Positions 8,819 to 17,351 are shown, counted from the stretch's first letter. The stretch is 21,889 bases of DNA from an archaeon (GCA_016550425.1 JABXGS010000254.1:1-21889); one strand, 5' to 3'. Made by a program: numbers and translations. The notes: generated by a model from the sequence alone, not told the origin.

Positions 8819-9184
8819 ATGGCTTCGATCTTCATCGTTGACGACGAAGAGAACCTTCATCAGATTTACAAAGCTCTTTTCACGATGAAGGGTCACACAG
8901 TCATCGGCTCCGCCTTCGACGGAGATGAAGCAGTCCAACTATTTTTGAAAATGGACCCCAAACCAGATGTTATCATCATGGATCATCGAATGCCTAGGAT
9001 GGATGGAATTAGTGCCACCAAAATGATCCAAGAAATAAGTGCTTACAGTAAAATTGTCTTTGTCAGCGCCGATGAAACAGTTCGCTCAGAAGCCATGGAA
9101 GCTGGTGCTACCGTATTCCAAGTGAAACCCGTACGTGCAAAGGAACTATTCAAAATAATTGAAACGATAACCAAAGAGAACTAA
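8819..9184 (+). CDS. Stand-alone response-regulator receiver domain
   Basis: This is a CheY-like single receiver domain of 121 residues with no output domain. It shows the acidic pair DD (Asp8, Asp9), the phosphoacceptor in VIIMDHRMPRMDG (Asp55), the switch serine in FVSAD (Ser83) and the conserved lysine in VKPV (Lys103). The frame is open upstream to 8738, but the fold begins exactly at MASIFIVDDEE, and GTGA lies about 5 nt before that ATG. Receivers without output domains are typical of archaeal phosphorelays, where they act by protein contact. The five-PAS kinase about 3.5 kb upstream is a candidate partner, but the metal cluster lies between them, so pairing is only a guess. Confidence 0.92.
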   Translation: MASIFIVDDEENLHQIYKALFTMKGHTVIGSAFDGDEAVQLFLKMDPKPDVIIMDHRMPRMDGISATKMIQEISAYSKIVFVSADETVRSEAMEAGATVFQVKPVRAKELFKIIETITKEN

Positions 9185-9216
9185 TCTGTTCATTTTTGTT
9201 GCTTCTTCTTCCTATT
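9183..9216 (+). terminator. T-rich tract after receiver gene
   Basis: Directly after the receiver stop the plus strand carries ATTTTTGTTGCTTCTTCTTCC, an oligo-T/pyrimidine tract typical of archaeal intrinsic termination. It overlaps the 3' end of the convergent membrane-protein gene, which begins 5 bp after the receiver stop. Confidence 0.35.
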
Positions 9217-9627
9217 CCAAATGGCAAGCAGCCAACTTCCACCAAGGATTGCACCAAGGAGGATAGGGCGTACTTGGGGAATGAGGAATTGAATCGTAAA
9301 AGTAAGGATCATTAATGGCCAGCCAATCTCGTCACCCCACTTTTCAAGAAAAGTTTCCTCGCCTTCTCTTCGATGCCCCTCATTCCATCTCAAAAGCACC
9401 AAGATTACTATGCAACAGATAATTAATCCCATGGAAAAAAGGATCCAATATACTCCCAAAGGCCATAGTCCAAGGAACTGGTCGATTATTACAAGGATGA
9501 TGATGAAGATCGATACAATGACTGTAATCGCGATTCGAAGCTTGGATTGCGAAATATCTTCAGGTAACACGATTGTTTCAAAGGGTTGGTCATTTGAAGG
9601 AGGCATCTCAGTCTTCATATCGGTCAT
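9190..9627 (-). CDS. Unknown four-TM membrane protein
   Basis: I do not recognise this 145-residue protein. It has a hydrophilic N-terminus of about 28 residues, then hydrophobic segments at about 30-52, 56-79, 102-117 and 121-137. A charged loop (about 80-99, WNEGHRREGEETFLEKWGDE) separates two pairs of helices, and the tail is lysine-rich (RKKKQQK), suggesting cytoplasmic ends. No catalytic motif is visible. The start overlaps the end of the upstream gene by 20 bp if ATG 9627 is used; in-frame ATGs at 9618 and 9606 are alternatives, the last placed just after the upstream stop. Either way the two genes look translationally coupled, so the proteins may work together. Confidence 0.7.
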   Translation of the reverse strand: MTDMKTEMPPSNDQPFETIVLPEDISQSKLRIAITVIVSIFIIILVIIDQFLGLWPLGVYWILFSMGLIICCIVILVLLRWNEGHRREGEETFLEKWGDEIGWPLMILTFTIQFLIPQVRPILLGAILGGSWLLAIWNRKKKQQK

Positions 9628-10048
9628 CTCGGGCTAACTCGGTCGATACCGTATCGAAATGGTCGATTTTGCGTTGCCAGGCATGACCTTCATAGCCTTC
9701 CATGAAATAGAGCTCTGCTGCTGTTATCTCATCTGCTTCAAGTAACTCATCTAGGGCTTTCTCATCATAGATTTCTTCTCCAGGTCCAACAGATTCGCGC
9801 TGAACCGTGGTTAATCTTTCCTGAACGAATTCAAAGCGCTGCTCGAGTTTTTCCGCCGCTTTCACGTCATGGGTGCGGAGATTATCCAGTATCATAGCGC
9901 GAATGGTTTCACGAGGGGTTTCCTGTGTGGACTTCTTCAATACTGCGCTGGCAACCTCGTCAGCAACACCTGCCGAAACTGGCAATTGAAGGAGTAAATC
10001 CATTATCTGTAACTTAAAGAGTTGACGTTTTTGTGGAAACTTGGACAT
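9608..10048 (-). CDS. Unknown acidic helical protein
   Basis: I do not recognise this 146-residue soluble protein. It begins basic and hydrophobic (MSKFPQKRQLFKLQIMDLLLQL). The rest is helical and increasingly acidic, ending in an E/D-rich region with EEIYDEKALDELLEADEITA and a WQRKIDHFDT stretch. The motif PRETIRAMILDNL near residue 49 stands out but I cannot assign it to a family. The ATG at 10048 has a strong GAGGTG six bases upstream; the GTG at 10057 lies inside that ribosome site and is unlikely to be used. It is first in a two-gene unit with the four-TM protein and divergent from the metallo-beta-lactamase gene. Confidence 0.72.
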   Translation of the reverse strand: MSKFPQKRQLFKLQIMDLLLQLPVSAGVADEVASAVLKKSTQETPRETIRAMILDNLRTHDVKAAEKLEQRFEFVQERLTTVQRESVGPGEEIYDEKALDELLEADEITAAELYFMEGYEGHAWQRKIDHFDTVSTELARDDRYED

Positions 10049-10135
10049 TGGATGCACCTCTGGTAAAATATTATGTCCATAAGGACGAGTAATCCCTCTT
10101 AACGTCTTTCCTTCTTACGAAAGATGAACACGTAA

Positions 10136-10176
10136 AAATAACTATATTCAATATAAGGGCATTCCCCTAAACGGAG
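10136..10176 (+). promoter_or_regulatory. TATA box for metallo-hydrolase gene
   Basis: ACTATATTCAATATAAGG at about 10141-10158 is a good archaeal TATA candidate. Its centre is about 27 bp before the ATG at 10177, so a transcript starting there would be nearly leaderless. The alternative GTG at 10186 has GGAG about 9 nt upstream. Confidence 0.5.
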
Positions 10177-11052
10177 ATGTCACCTGTGCAACTTAAGCAA
10201 GTCAGTAAGTCTACTTGGGCTATTGTTGATGGTTCAACCTATGGGAATGTAGGATGTATTCATATCCCCAATCATCTTGTAGTGATTGACACGGGGATGA
10301 CACCTAAGATTGCTAAAGAATTTCATGACCATATCCTGCAACACATAGGCTCTCCCATCACCCATGTTATTCTCACCCACTATCATTCCGATCATGTCTT
10401 TGGGGCGCAAGAATTTCAACATTACCCGCTTATAGCTTCATCGCGGATGGTCGAATTATATCCTGACCTTCTCAAAGGTAATTGGTCTCCTAAGGGTATG
10501 GAGGAAATGCGACAATTCTACGCAAAGACCGAACCTGAATTCAGCCAACAACTTGAAAATATCCGCATCATTACACCCACTCACACCTTTACCGATTCTT
10601 ATTATCTGGGAGATGACAATGAGATTGAGCTTCGTCATACCGGGGGTCACACAGCAGGGCATTCAACAGTCTTCTGCATTCCAGAACGAGTCCTTTTTGC
10701 TGGGGATCTTGTTTTTTGTCAAGAATATCCCTACGCTGGTGACCAGACAAACAATCCAATTGAATGGATGAACGCCTTCGAAGCAATTCTTAAAATGCCG
10801 GTTGAGACGATTGTTCCAGGTCATGGCCCTCTTTGTGATAAAGAAGAAATCCAAAAGCAACTTGCTTATTTTCGTGAACTTGAAACATGGATACAGAAAC
10901 AACTCTCTAAAGGGCGGACGCTCCGCGAAGTGCAACAAGCAAAAGGTCAAGGGCCAAAACCTCCCTATGATCTGAAAGCAGAAAGGCGCATGGGACTTAC
11001 TATTGAAAGGTGGTATAACTTCTATTCACAAAAGCAGATGAAATCGGAGTAG
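10177..11052 (+). CDS. Metallo-beta-lactamase-fold hydrolase
   Basis: This 291-residue cytoplasmic enzyme has the full binuclear metal set of the fold: DTG near residue 38, LTHYHSDHVFG near 68-78 (HxHxDH), the GGHTAGHS histidine, the bridging aspartate in FAGDLVF, and the last histidine in VPGHGP. The C-terminal 60 residues form an extra helical segment (ETWIQKQLSKGRTLREVQQA) that resembles the tail of quinoprotein-relay and lactonase-like family members. The substrate cannot be read from sequence; hydrolysis of a thioester, lactone or other ester is possible. The ATG at 10177 fits a leaderless transcript, but GTG 10186 has a better-spaced GGAG. The convergent gene starts its stop codon 15 bp away. 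Confidence 0.88.
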   Translation: MSPVQLKQVSKSTWAIVDGSTYGNVGCIHIPNHLVVIDTGMTPKIAKEFHDHILQHIGSPITHVILTHYHSDHVFGAQEFQHYPLIASSRMVELYPDLLKGNWSPKGMEEMRQFYAKTEPEFSQQLENIRIITPTHTFTDSYYLGDDNEIELRHTGGHTAGHSTVFCIPERVLFAGDLVFCQEYPYAGDQTNNPIEWMNAFEAILKMPVETIVPGHGPLCDKEEIQKQLAYFRELETWIQKQLSKGRTLREVQQAKGQGPKPPYDLKAERRMGLTIERWYNFYSQKQMKSE

Positions 11053-11067
11053 AAGCTTGATCTAAAG

Positions 11068-14000
11068 TCAAATTTGAAGCTTAGAAAGTGCTGCATAGGC
11101 TTTAGCCTGCTCCCAGGGCAATTGAGTTGCGACAAGATACCCAATTCGTTCAACGGTTTCCTTTGGTGCAATATCGATTAATTCTTCGGTTTGAAATAAA
11201 ATGATTTCCGGATTCAGGTCCGCTAGAAACATCTCTGTGGTTGGATTCAGTTTTTGTACGAACACTAGTGTCGCATCATCAGGTCCATTTTCTATACCGA
11301 GATAGGGTTTCGTTGTTGTTGGCCATGCATGGGTGTTCACGCGGTTTCGACGATATTCAGTGGTTGCTCGAGGGATAACCGTTCTGAGGTTTGGAGTGGT
11401 CTTATTTGATGGGATGGCGATCTGATAGCGGTGTTTGATTTGTCGGGGGGCACGGGTCTGATTGATAACCTGTCCAATACAAGCGACGAGGTTACTGTGG
11501 GGTTGTGTTAAAATCTGGAGTTGTAATTCTAAATCCCGTAATTTTTTCTCTTCTTTGTCCGGACGCACATTCAAGGCTATACCATGCCAGTCATGGCGAC
11601 GAATTTCACTGAGTGTCCAGCGTTCTCGATCGAGTTTTGTTTGAAACCATCCAGGTTGATCCGCTGCAAAGGGGTCAAAGCGGATTCCACCATACCATGG
11701 ATTAAACCAAACTCTTGGCCCTGCCGTGGGGAAATTTGATTCCAGGTAATTTGTTCCTGTTTCCTTGTTTACCCAAGCAATCACACTACCTGCAAATCTT
11801 GGTGCAACTTTGAGGATGAATTTTCCATTATCTATCATGTAGATTTGATGGTCGTGTTCTGTTTCTTGAGTAATGGTTACTTTACCTGACTTTCGATGCA
11901 AGATTATGGGAATCTTGAAGGTCCTGGTTTGCAGTTTTGTTTTAACATGAGCTGTAAGGGGGAGAACTTGAGGTTCAGTCAGTGTTTTTTTCGTTGCTCG
12001 TAGCTGGATTGAAAGAGACAGGGGGTTTCCCCGTTTGAGGTCTTTGAATTTCAAACTCCTGGGAGTTATTTGCCACCCTTTTGGTACCGAAAAGCATAGG
12101 GTTCCTAGGAGTGGACGATGGACAAGGTGCCGAATCTGTAATGGAATCGATAACTCGGATTTAGCTTCATGGAGTAAGGGATAGTCTTTGGTTCGGATAT
12201 CAATGGCTCGATACGGTTCCAGCTCTTTTTGTAATGCTTTCTCGGGTTCTTCTGAGTAGTAGTAGTGCCAAAGGCGTCGAATGTGTCGCCATGAACCCAT
12301 TCCCGTAACCAAATAAATGGGAGGCAAGACAATTTTCGTCTTGGGAGCAAGTGGAGGGACCTTAAGTTGGAAGTCTATGAACGCGAAACCTTTTGCTTCA
12401 GAAACAAGCGATGGAGGAACCAAAACTGCTACGACTTCACCCTTATGGGGTAATTCTTGGCAGTACCACGTTTCTGCCCATTCTTCACCCTTCTTTGGAA
12501 TTTCACGATTTGATGCAAAGAATTCATCTTCAATGAATTCCTCTCGGAGCAACCCATCTTTCAATGGGAGCACATGAAGATGGTCCCAGACTCCGACAAA
12601 GCTTCCCTGTTGGATTTTTACCTTGTGAATACGCTTCAGATCGGTATTTTCGAAACCATATTGGATGCCTAACACAGATGAATTACCGGACACTAGGAAG
12701 GTTTTGGAGAAAACCAGCCCTGAATAACGAGTACTGGTCATCCACGTCTTGATACGGGTTGTTCCATCCTTTGACTGTTTGATACGATGTTTGAAGTGTG
12801 TGCGCATCTGCTCGGATGGCCAAAACGGAGGACCTAAGCTCTCCCGGGCATGAGATCTTATATTTATCCGTCCGGTGAGGCGATTAGCAAGATTGTCAAT
12901 ATGAGCTCCTTTAGCTAGATTAATGCTGAAATGCAAGGTTTCAGTTTGGACTTGAAGTCGTTGATTATCCTTGTAGGGGGTAACCAGCACTCCTCCTTGG
13001 TCTAAGCAGTGAATGTATTTTGTCTCGTTTCTCGTTTTCAGTGAATGCCCCTTGACTTCAAGATTCGCATGAATGTTCAAGGGTAAAGCTTGTGTTCCGA
13101 TTGCCTGATCCACAGTTGCATTTACTTCAACTCCCGCGTAGTGCTCTGGTTTGAGACTTACACTAAATTCATTTTGAGAGAGACGCAGACCTTCAGGAGC
13201 TTTAATGAAAACGCGTCCATGGGCTGTTTCTCTCAAGTTGCTTTTCAATGAAATGACGATTGAAACCTTATTCCCTGGGCGACACCAGATTGAAGGTGGA
13301 ACAGTCGATACTTGAATCGGGTGCTTAGCGCGAATTCCTGTTTGGAGGTGAATTGGTGTATTCCCCAGCCTAATCTGGGATGTAACGGTGAGAGCAGGTT
13401 TATCATCGGGAGGCGGTACAATATCGACTCGCCCTTGTATTGTCCCATTAAGAGTTATCGACTTCTTTGGAGGAACGGTGATTTTGGACGCTGGAGCTTC
13501 GATTAACTGGAAACCTTTAGGTAATTTCACTGTAAGTGTCCCTTTGAGGGGAGTATCTGGGTTCCTATTCTCAATCATCCAAGCAATTGGTATTGGAAGA
13601 CCAAGTGAAGGCTCAGCTTCTTCAATCCAACACTCAACAACTAATTCGTTATTCTCTATTAGTGTAGGACCCCGACTTTCCCGATCGATTACAACTCGTA
13701 GAAATTCATTCTCTTTTTTCCATCGATATTCATACACATTGAGTTCTCGATGTTTCATCTCATCGGGTTTGAGTTCGATTTGGCGTATGTAGGTATCATA
13801 CCAATTGTAGTGTTTGAAGAAGGATTGGGCAATAGGTAGTTTCAGAATGGATGGGATGTAATTTTCCATTAGCACTTGCGTATCCGGGCGCCAGAAGAAT
13901 CCTGTCCGCTTATAGACAGGAACCGCATTGAGGTTTCCTCCCCAGGTATGTAGAAATAGGCGTTTATAGCCTTCAGCGGTAACTCGGTTTACAGACTCAA

Positions 14001-14301
14001 CCAAGAGGGCTTTGCCAAATCCTTTCTTTCTATGAGCATCGCCCACATTTAAGAAACCGAGATACGCCGCTTTAGGATCATCGAAGTGGGGATGTAATGT
14101 CGAAACGCCTGCAACTTGGTCGTCTTCGGTAACAGCAATTAGCCAAGTGATGTTAACCTCTTTTTCATAATCATCGAGGATATGCTCTGCAGTATGGTCA
14201 AGACCTCCGGTGATACCACCTGGCCAGCCTCCCTCACTTTCATTGATACACTTGGCTAGCCCTTCTGCATCAGCTGGTGTGAAGTCTCGAACCTTAACCA
14301 T
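11068..14301 (-). CDS. Giant GNAT acetyltransferase fused to beta-sandwich modules
   Basis: Residues 1 to about 150 are a GNAT domain, with the acetyl-CoA loop HRKKGFGKAL near 90-99 and the NLNAVPVYKRTGF block near 123-135. The other roughly 900 residues are beta-rich. Three stretches look like NEW3/Ig-like sandwiches, at about 215-320 (TLTVKLPKGFQL), 330-430 (RVFIKAPEGLRLS) and 715-805 (TLCFSVPKGWQIT). Two longer regions, at about 436-700 and 815-1065, look like carbohydrate-handling beta-sandwiches of the mutarotase type (the second has KETGTNYLESNFP and WFNPWYGGIRFDPF); I am less sure of these. There is no signal peptide or membrane segment, which is odd for such modules. GAGGTG seven bases before ATG 14301 fixes the start. 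I infer acetylation or recognition of a sugar or glycoconjugate; function is unknown. Confidence 0.82.
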   Translation of the reverse strand: MVKVRDFTPADAEGLAKCINESEGGWPGGITGGLDHTAEHILDDYEKEVNITWLIAVTEDDQVAGVSTLHPHFDDPKAAYLGFLNVGDAHRKKGFGKALLVESVNRVTAEGYKRLFLHTWGGNLNAVPVYKRTGFFWRPDTQVLMENYIPSILKLPIAQSFFKHYNWYDTYIRQIELKPDEMKHRELNVYEYRWKKENEFLRVVIDRESRGPTLIENNELVVECWIEEAEPSLGLPIPIAWMIENRNPDTPLKGTLTVKLPKGFQLIEAPASKITVPPKKSITLNGTIQGRVDIVPPPDDKPALTVTSQIRLGNTPIHLQTGIRAKHPIQVSTVPPSIWCRPGNKVSIVISLKSNLRETAHGRVFIKAPEGLRLSQNEFSVSLKPEHYAGVEVNATVDQAIGTQALPLNIHANLEVKGHSLKTRNETKYIHCLDQGGVLVTPYKDNQRLQVQTETLHFSINLAKGAHIDNLANRLTGRINIRSHARESLGPPFWPSEQMRTHFKHRIKQSKDGTTRIKTWMTSTRYSGLVFSKTFLVSGNSSVLGIQYGFENTDLKRIHKVKIQQGSFVGVWDHLHVLPLKDGLLREEFIEDEFFASNREIPKKGEEWAETWYCQELPHKGEVVAVLVPPSLVSEAKGFAFIDFQLKVPPLAPKTKIVLPPIYLVTGMGSWRHIRRLWHYYYSEEPEKALQKELEPYRAIDIRTKDYPLLHEAKSELSIPLQIRHLVHRPLLGTLCFSVPKGWQITPRSLKFKDLKRGNPLSLSIQLRATKKTLTEPQVLPLTAHVKTKLQTRTFKIPIILHRKSGKVTITQETEHDHQIYMIDNGKFILKVAPRFAGSVIAWVNKETGTNYLESNFPTAGPRVWFNPWYGGIRFDPFAADQPGWFQTKLDRERWTLSEIRRHDWHGIALNVRPDKEEKKLRDLELQLQILTQPHSNLVACIGQVINQTRAPRQIKHRYQIAIPSNKTTPNLRTVIPRATTEYRRNRVNTHAWPTTTKPYLGIENGPDDATLVFVQKLNPTTEMFLADLNPEIILFQTEELIDIAPKETVERIGYLVATQLPWEQAKAYAALSKLQI

Positions 14302-14406
14302 TTAATGACACCTCGCTCCAGCTCCCACTTTCAACTATTGATACTGGAGTCAGACACAGCATACTTGCGGGGGTTATAAGTTTTAGGAAAAAGCTGATTA
14401 CCAGAT
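14302..14406 (-). other. Gap between fwdA and GNAT fusion gene
   Basis: The 105-bp gap contains the GAGGTG ribosome site of the downstream GNAT fusion gene. GGTTATAAG on the plus strand near 14374 is A/T-rich, but no clear minus-strand TATA box or terminator is visible. The two genes are co-directional, so read-through from fwdA is possible. Confidence 0.25.
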
Positions 14407-16146
14407 CTAGCTACTAGCCTCCAATTTAACGGCTGTTGAACGATGCAAATAGCGCTTGGATACAGGATAATTCTCATAGGCAATGGTATATGCGCTCATG
14501 AATTTGTTGCGAATATCTTTCTCAACCTCTTTTGCTAAATCTGACTCGATTTGTGCATCAATCCAGTGAGTACTGCCCTTTGGAGTAGCCACCATCTTCC
14601 CTTCTTTCTGGACTATGCAACCATCTTTGATTGTAATCCACGCCTGTGATAGCCCTCGGATGAGTTTCTCGGGGTGTTTGGCATAGTCTTCCTTGGGATC
14701 CAAATTGTAGACCGAAATATCGGCATCTGCACCAACACCCAGCTGGCCTTTGTTTTGTAATCCAAGAATTCGCGCGGGTCCCGCTCGGGTTGAGGTGATA
14801 TAGTCTTTCATCGTCCATTCCCTGTCGATGGCTGGAAGGTCCATACGCTTATGTGCGGACTTCTTAATTGTGGCTAAGACACCTTCGCGGGCCTTTTTGC
14901 TCATCAGCCAAGCTGCAATTGATGGGTAATTAATGAACGTACCTGCATTTGGGTGATCTGTGCTCGGAATAACGCGCCAGGGGTCATTGACCAGGAGGGC
15001 GATTTCGAGTCCAATAGCCCATTGGACAGCATTCACACGGGAGGTTCGTTTAAAGACATAGGGAACTACGCCACCCCCACATTCAACTTCGATGTCATCA
15101 TTGACCCATCGACTCCCAGAGATTCCACGGAGAATCCACTCCCACGGACCATCCGCAGTCATGGTTGTGGTGTCTGCGAAGACAACTTGGCCAAGATCGC
15201 AACTCACATTCTTGTGTGCTTGCAAATATTTAGCAATTGGTTCAGATCCACTCTTGAAGGTCACGAAGCTATCTCCGCCATACGAGTGAAATTGGATGTG
15301 GGTCATGTGTAAATTATATCCTGATGCTCGCTTCGTTGCAGGTCGGTTACTAGCTAGCTCCATGGTTTCGATGGTGATATCCGTATTTCCGGGACGCCCC
15401 AGCATGTTGGCGTGCAAATGCAATGAGTGGGGTAAAACTAATCTTTCGGCACCTTCCAACAATCCGGTGATAGCATCTCGGGGGGTGACATCGAAACAGG
15501 CAATCTGTTCATCAAGCTTCTCAACATTACCGCCCCACGACCAATCACAAACTCCTGTCGGATTAACGGCTTTTATGGCCCAGCCCTTTGTTGCTGAAAG
15601 CATCCAAGCAACAAAGGCTGCGAGCTTATCATACTCTTTATCACGGGAATAGTCCATTATGAGTTGATAGTTCCCAAAAAGCGGAAACATGATCTTATCA
15701 TGGGGTTGGATTTCAGCTAGCTCTTCATGGGTGTGACGAGCCACGAGACCTGCGGACGCCGCTTCCGTCACAAAGGTGTAGCCCATATGGGAGTATTTGT
15801 ACCCAGTCATGAAGGTGGGTGGTACGCTAGCCCAAACACCAGCGCGGCAAATATCTGAATAGGTATACGGGTCCATCCGTGATTGATCACAACGAAGAAC
15901 TCTCCCAGAATCAACCTTCGGTGTCGCTAAATGGGCATGAATCTCCACTCCGCCTGCAACCACCATACGTCCTTCCGCATCAATAATTTCTGCGGATTCC
16001 GGACTTACGGACTCGACAATTTTTCCATCATGGGTTGCAATGTCCTTAACTTCGTAAATCTCGTTTTTGGGATCAACGACGAAGCCATTTTTGATGAGCA
16101 AACTTCTGGATTTCACGGCATCTACACCCTGAGTTGATTGTTTCAT
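14407..16146 (-). CDS. fwdA: Formylmethanofuran dehydrogenase subunit A
   Basis: FwdA is the amidohydrolase-like subunit that condenses formate with methanofuran at a binuclear zinc site. The protein is 579 residues from the ATG at 16146. Family marks are LIKNGFVVDPKN, GGVEIHAHLATPKV (metal-binding HxH), KGWAIKAVNP (candidate carboxylated lysine), LHANMLGRPGN, MTHIQFHSYGGD and STDHPNAG with the catalytic aspartate. The frame stays open 32 codons upstream to a TTG at 16242, with ATGs at 16218 and 16206. None of these has a convincing ribosome site, so the start is uncertain; I chose the ATG that leaves a normal-length N-terminus. It is not next to any other Fwd subunit, unlike the common fwd operon. 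Confidence 0.93.
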   Translation of the reverse strand: MKQSTQGVDAVKSRSLLIKNGFVVDPKNEIYEVKDIATHDGKIVESVSPESAEIIDAEGRMVVAGGVEIHAHLATPKVDSGRVLRCDQSRMDPYTYSDICRAGVWASVPPTFMTGYKYSHMGYTFVTEAASAGLVARHTHEELAEIQPHDKIMFPLFGNYQLIMDYSRDKEYDKLAAFVAWMLSATKGWAIKAVNPTGVCDWSWGGNVEKLDEQIACFDVTPRDAITGLLEGAERLVLPHSLHLHANMLGRPGNTDITIETMELASNRPATKRASGYNLHMTHIQFHSYGGDSFVTFKSGSEPIAKYLQAHKNVSCDLGQVVFADTTTMTADGPWEWILRGISGSRWVNDDIEVECGGGVVPYVFKRTSRVNAVQWAIGLEIALLVNDPWRVIPSTDHPNAGTFINYPSIAAWLMSKKAREGVLATIKKSAHKRMDLPAIDREWTMKDYITSTRAGPARILGLQNKGQLGVGADADISVYNLDPKEDYAKHPEKLIRGLSQAWITIKDGCIVQKEGKMVATPKGSTHWIDAQIESDLAKEVEKDIRNKFMSAYTIAYENYPVSKRYLHRSTAVKLEASS

Positions 16147-16218
16147 CTTCAAATTGTGGCGGATACAACGCAATACTGCGTCACAGCTAATTAAGCGTTC
16201 TGCCATTCCGAATTTCAT

Positions 16219-16309
16219 AGTACTGCTTCGATATCTAGTCAAAAACGTAAGCCTTATACGCAGATACCCTGAGGATGGTAAACGCTCGTAATCGAGCGGG
16301 GGAATACAT
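16219..16309. promoter_or_regulatory. Divergent fwdA / DUF389 promoter with hairpin
   Basis: On the minus strand GTATAAGG near 16250 is a weak TATA candidate for fwdA. Toward the plus-strand gene there is a perfect inverted repeat CGCTCG-TAAT-CGAGCG at 16283-16298, whose right arm abuts the GGGGGA ribosome site of the DUF389 gene. It could be an operator, or an RNA hairpin that affects ribosome access. Confidence 0.4.
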
Positions 16310-17320
16310 ATGCGTCAATTTCAGATAACGCTCCCCGAAGAAAAAGTCGGACAAGTAATGGAATTCCTCGAAGAGAAAGAACAAGTGCGTAACATCGCAA
16401 AGATTCACACTGCACCAGGGTTCATGCTTATTTTCCGTGTCTCTGAATCAAAGAGCTCAAAGATTCTCGCTAATCTGGAAACCATTGGTGTCGGAGTGCA
16501 TTATGGCATAATTGATGTGCTTCCAGTTGAAGCGAGCAAACCAATGACTGAAGAACAAGTTAGTATTGCTCCAACAGAACGCCTTTCCGTTGAAGAGATC
16601 TATAGTAAAATTGCCTCAGGTACAAGGCTCTCCTTTGACTTCTTAGCCCTTCTCGTCGTATCTTGTATCATTGCCGCAATAGGCTTGGCAACTAACAGTC
16701 CTGTATTCATTGTTGCAGGCATGCTTCTTGCACCACTCATGGGTCCAATCCTCGGTCTAAGCTTTGGGGTAATAATCCAAGATCGACGACTTGTGATGAC
16801 CGGTATTAAGAACGAAGCCCTAGGTATTTTCATTGCAGTCATTATGGGTCTCATCATGGGTGCTGTTTTAATTCCCGTGACCCTCATCCCGGGGTGGCCT
16901 TGGCCTTGGCCTACCGCTGAAATGGTTGCACGGGCATCATTGTGGCTATTAGCACTAGGAGTTGTGGTAGCCGCAGCTTCAGGGGCTGGCGTGGCTCTCG
17001 CTGCGACTCGGGGCGATATCGGTAGCCTTGTAGGTGTTGCTATCGCAGCATCATTAATGCCTCCTGCAGTGAACGCTGGAATGAACCTTATTTATGCGGC
17101 ATTTGTACTATCTCATGCCAATGTTGTGCTCTTTTACTTCGAGTTAGGAGTAGCTGGGCTGAGTTTTGCCCTCGTCCTCATGAACATCGTTCTCATTAAC
17201 ATCGTAGCTATGGCGGTCTTCAAACTCAAACAAGTTGCACCAATCAAGAACAAATCCATCTTCTGGCACGACCTTCCGCAGTTAGACAAGAAACGACGAG
17301 ATGAACTTTGGCACCGATAA
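16310..17320 (+). CDS. DUF389-family integral membrane protein
   Basis: This 336-residue protein matches the DUF389 layout. It has a cytoplasmic N-terminal domain of about 105 residues with an ACT-like look (MRQFQITLPEEKVGQVMEFL), then about six hydrophobic segments between residues 105 and 310. Conserved-looking blocks are AGMLLAPLMGPILGLSFG and ASLMPPAVNAGMNL. The function of the family is unknown; a transporter or channel role is usually suggested. The ATG at 16310 is preceded by a GGGGGA about 7 nt upstream. It is divergent from fwdA and 158 bp before the ECF operon, from which it is separated by a likely terminator and an operator-like palindrome. Confidence 0.88.
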   Translation: MRQFQITLPEEKVGQVMEFLEEKEQVRNIAKIHTAPGFMLIFRVSESKSSKILANLETIGVGVHYGIIDVLPVEASKPMTEEQVSIAPTERLSVEEIYSKIASGTRLSFDFLALLVVSCIIAAIGLATNSPVFIVAGMLLAPLMGPILGLSFGVIIQDRRLVMTGIKNEALGIFIAVIMGLIMGAVLIPVTLIPGWPWPWPTAEMVARASLWLLALGVVVAAASGAGVALAATRGDIGSLVGVAIAASLMPPAVNAGMNLIYAAFVLSHANVVLFYFELGVAGLSFALVLMNIVLINIVAMAVFKLKQVAPIKNKSIFWHDLPQLDKKRRDELWHR

Positions 17321-17351
17321 CGATGCGATTTCGTTCGTTTGAATATCAGTG

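Noticed and set aside
14407..16146. Dihydroorotase or generic amidohydrolase
   Set aside because: The HTHIQFHSYGG-like and STDHPN blocks and the length are specific to FwdA, and other methanofuran-pathway genes are in the window.
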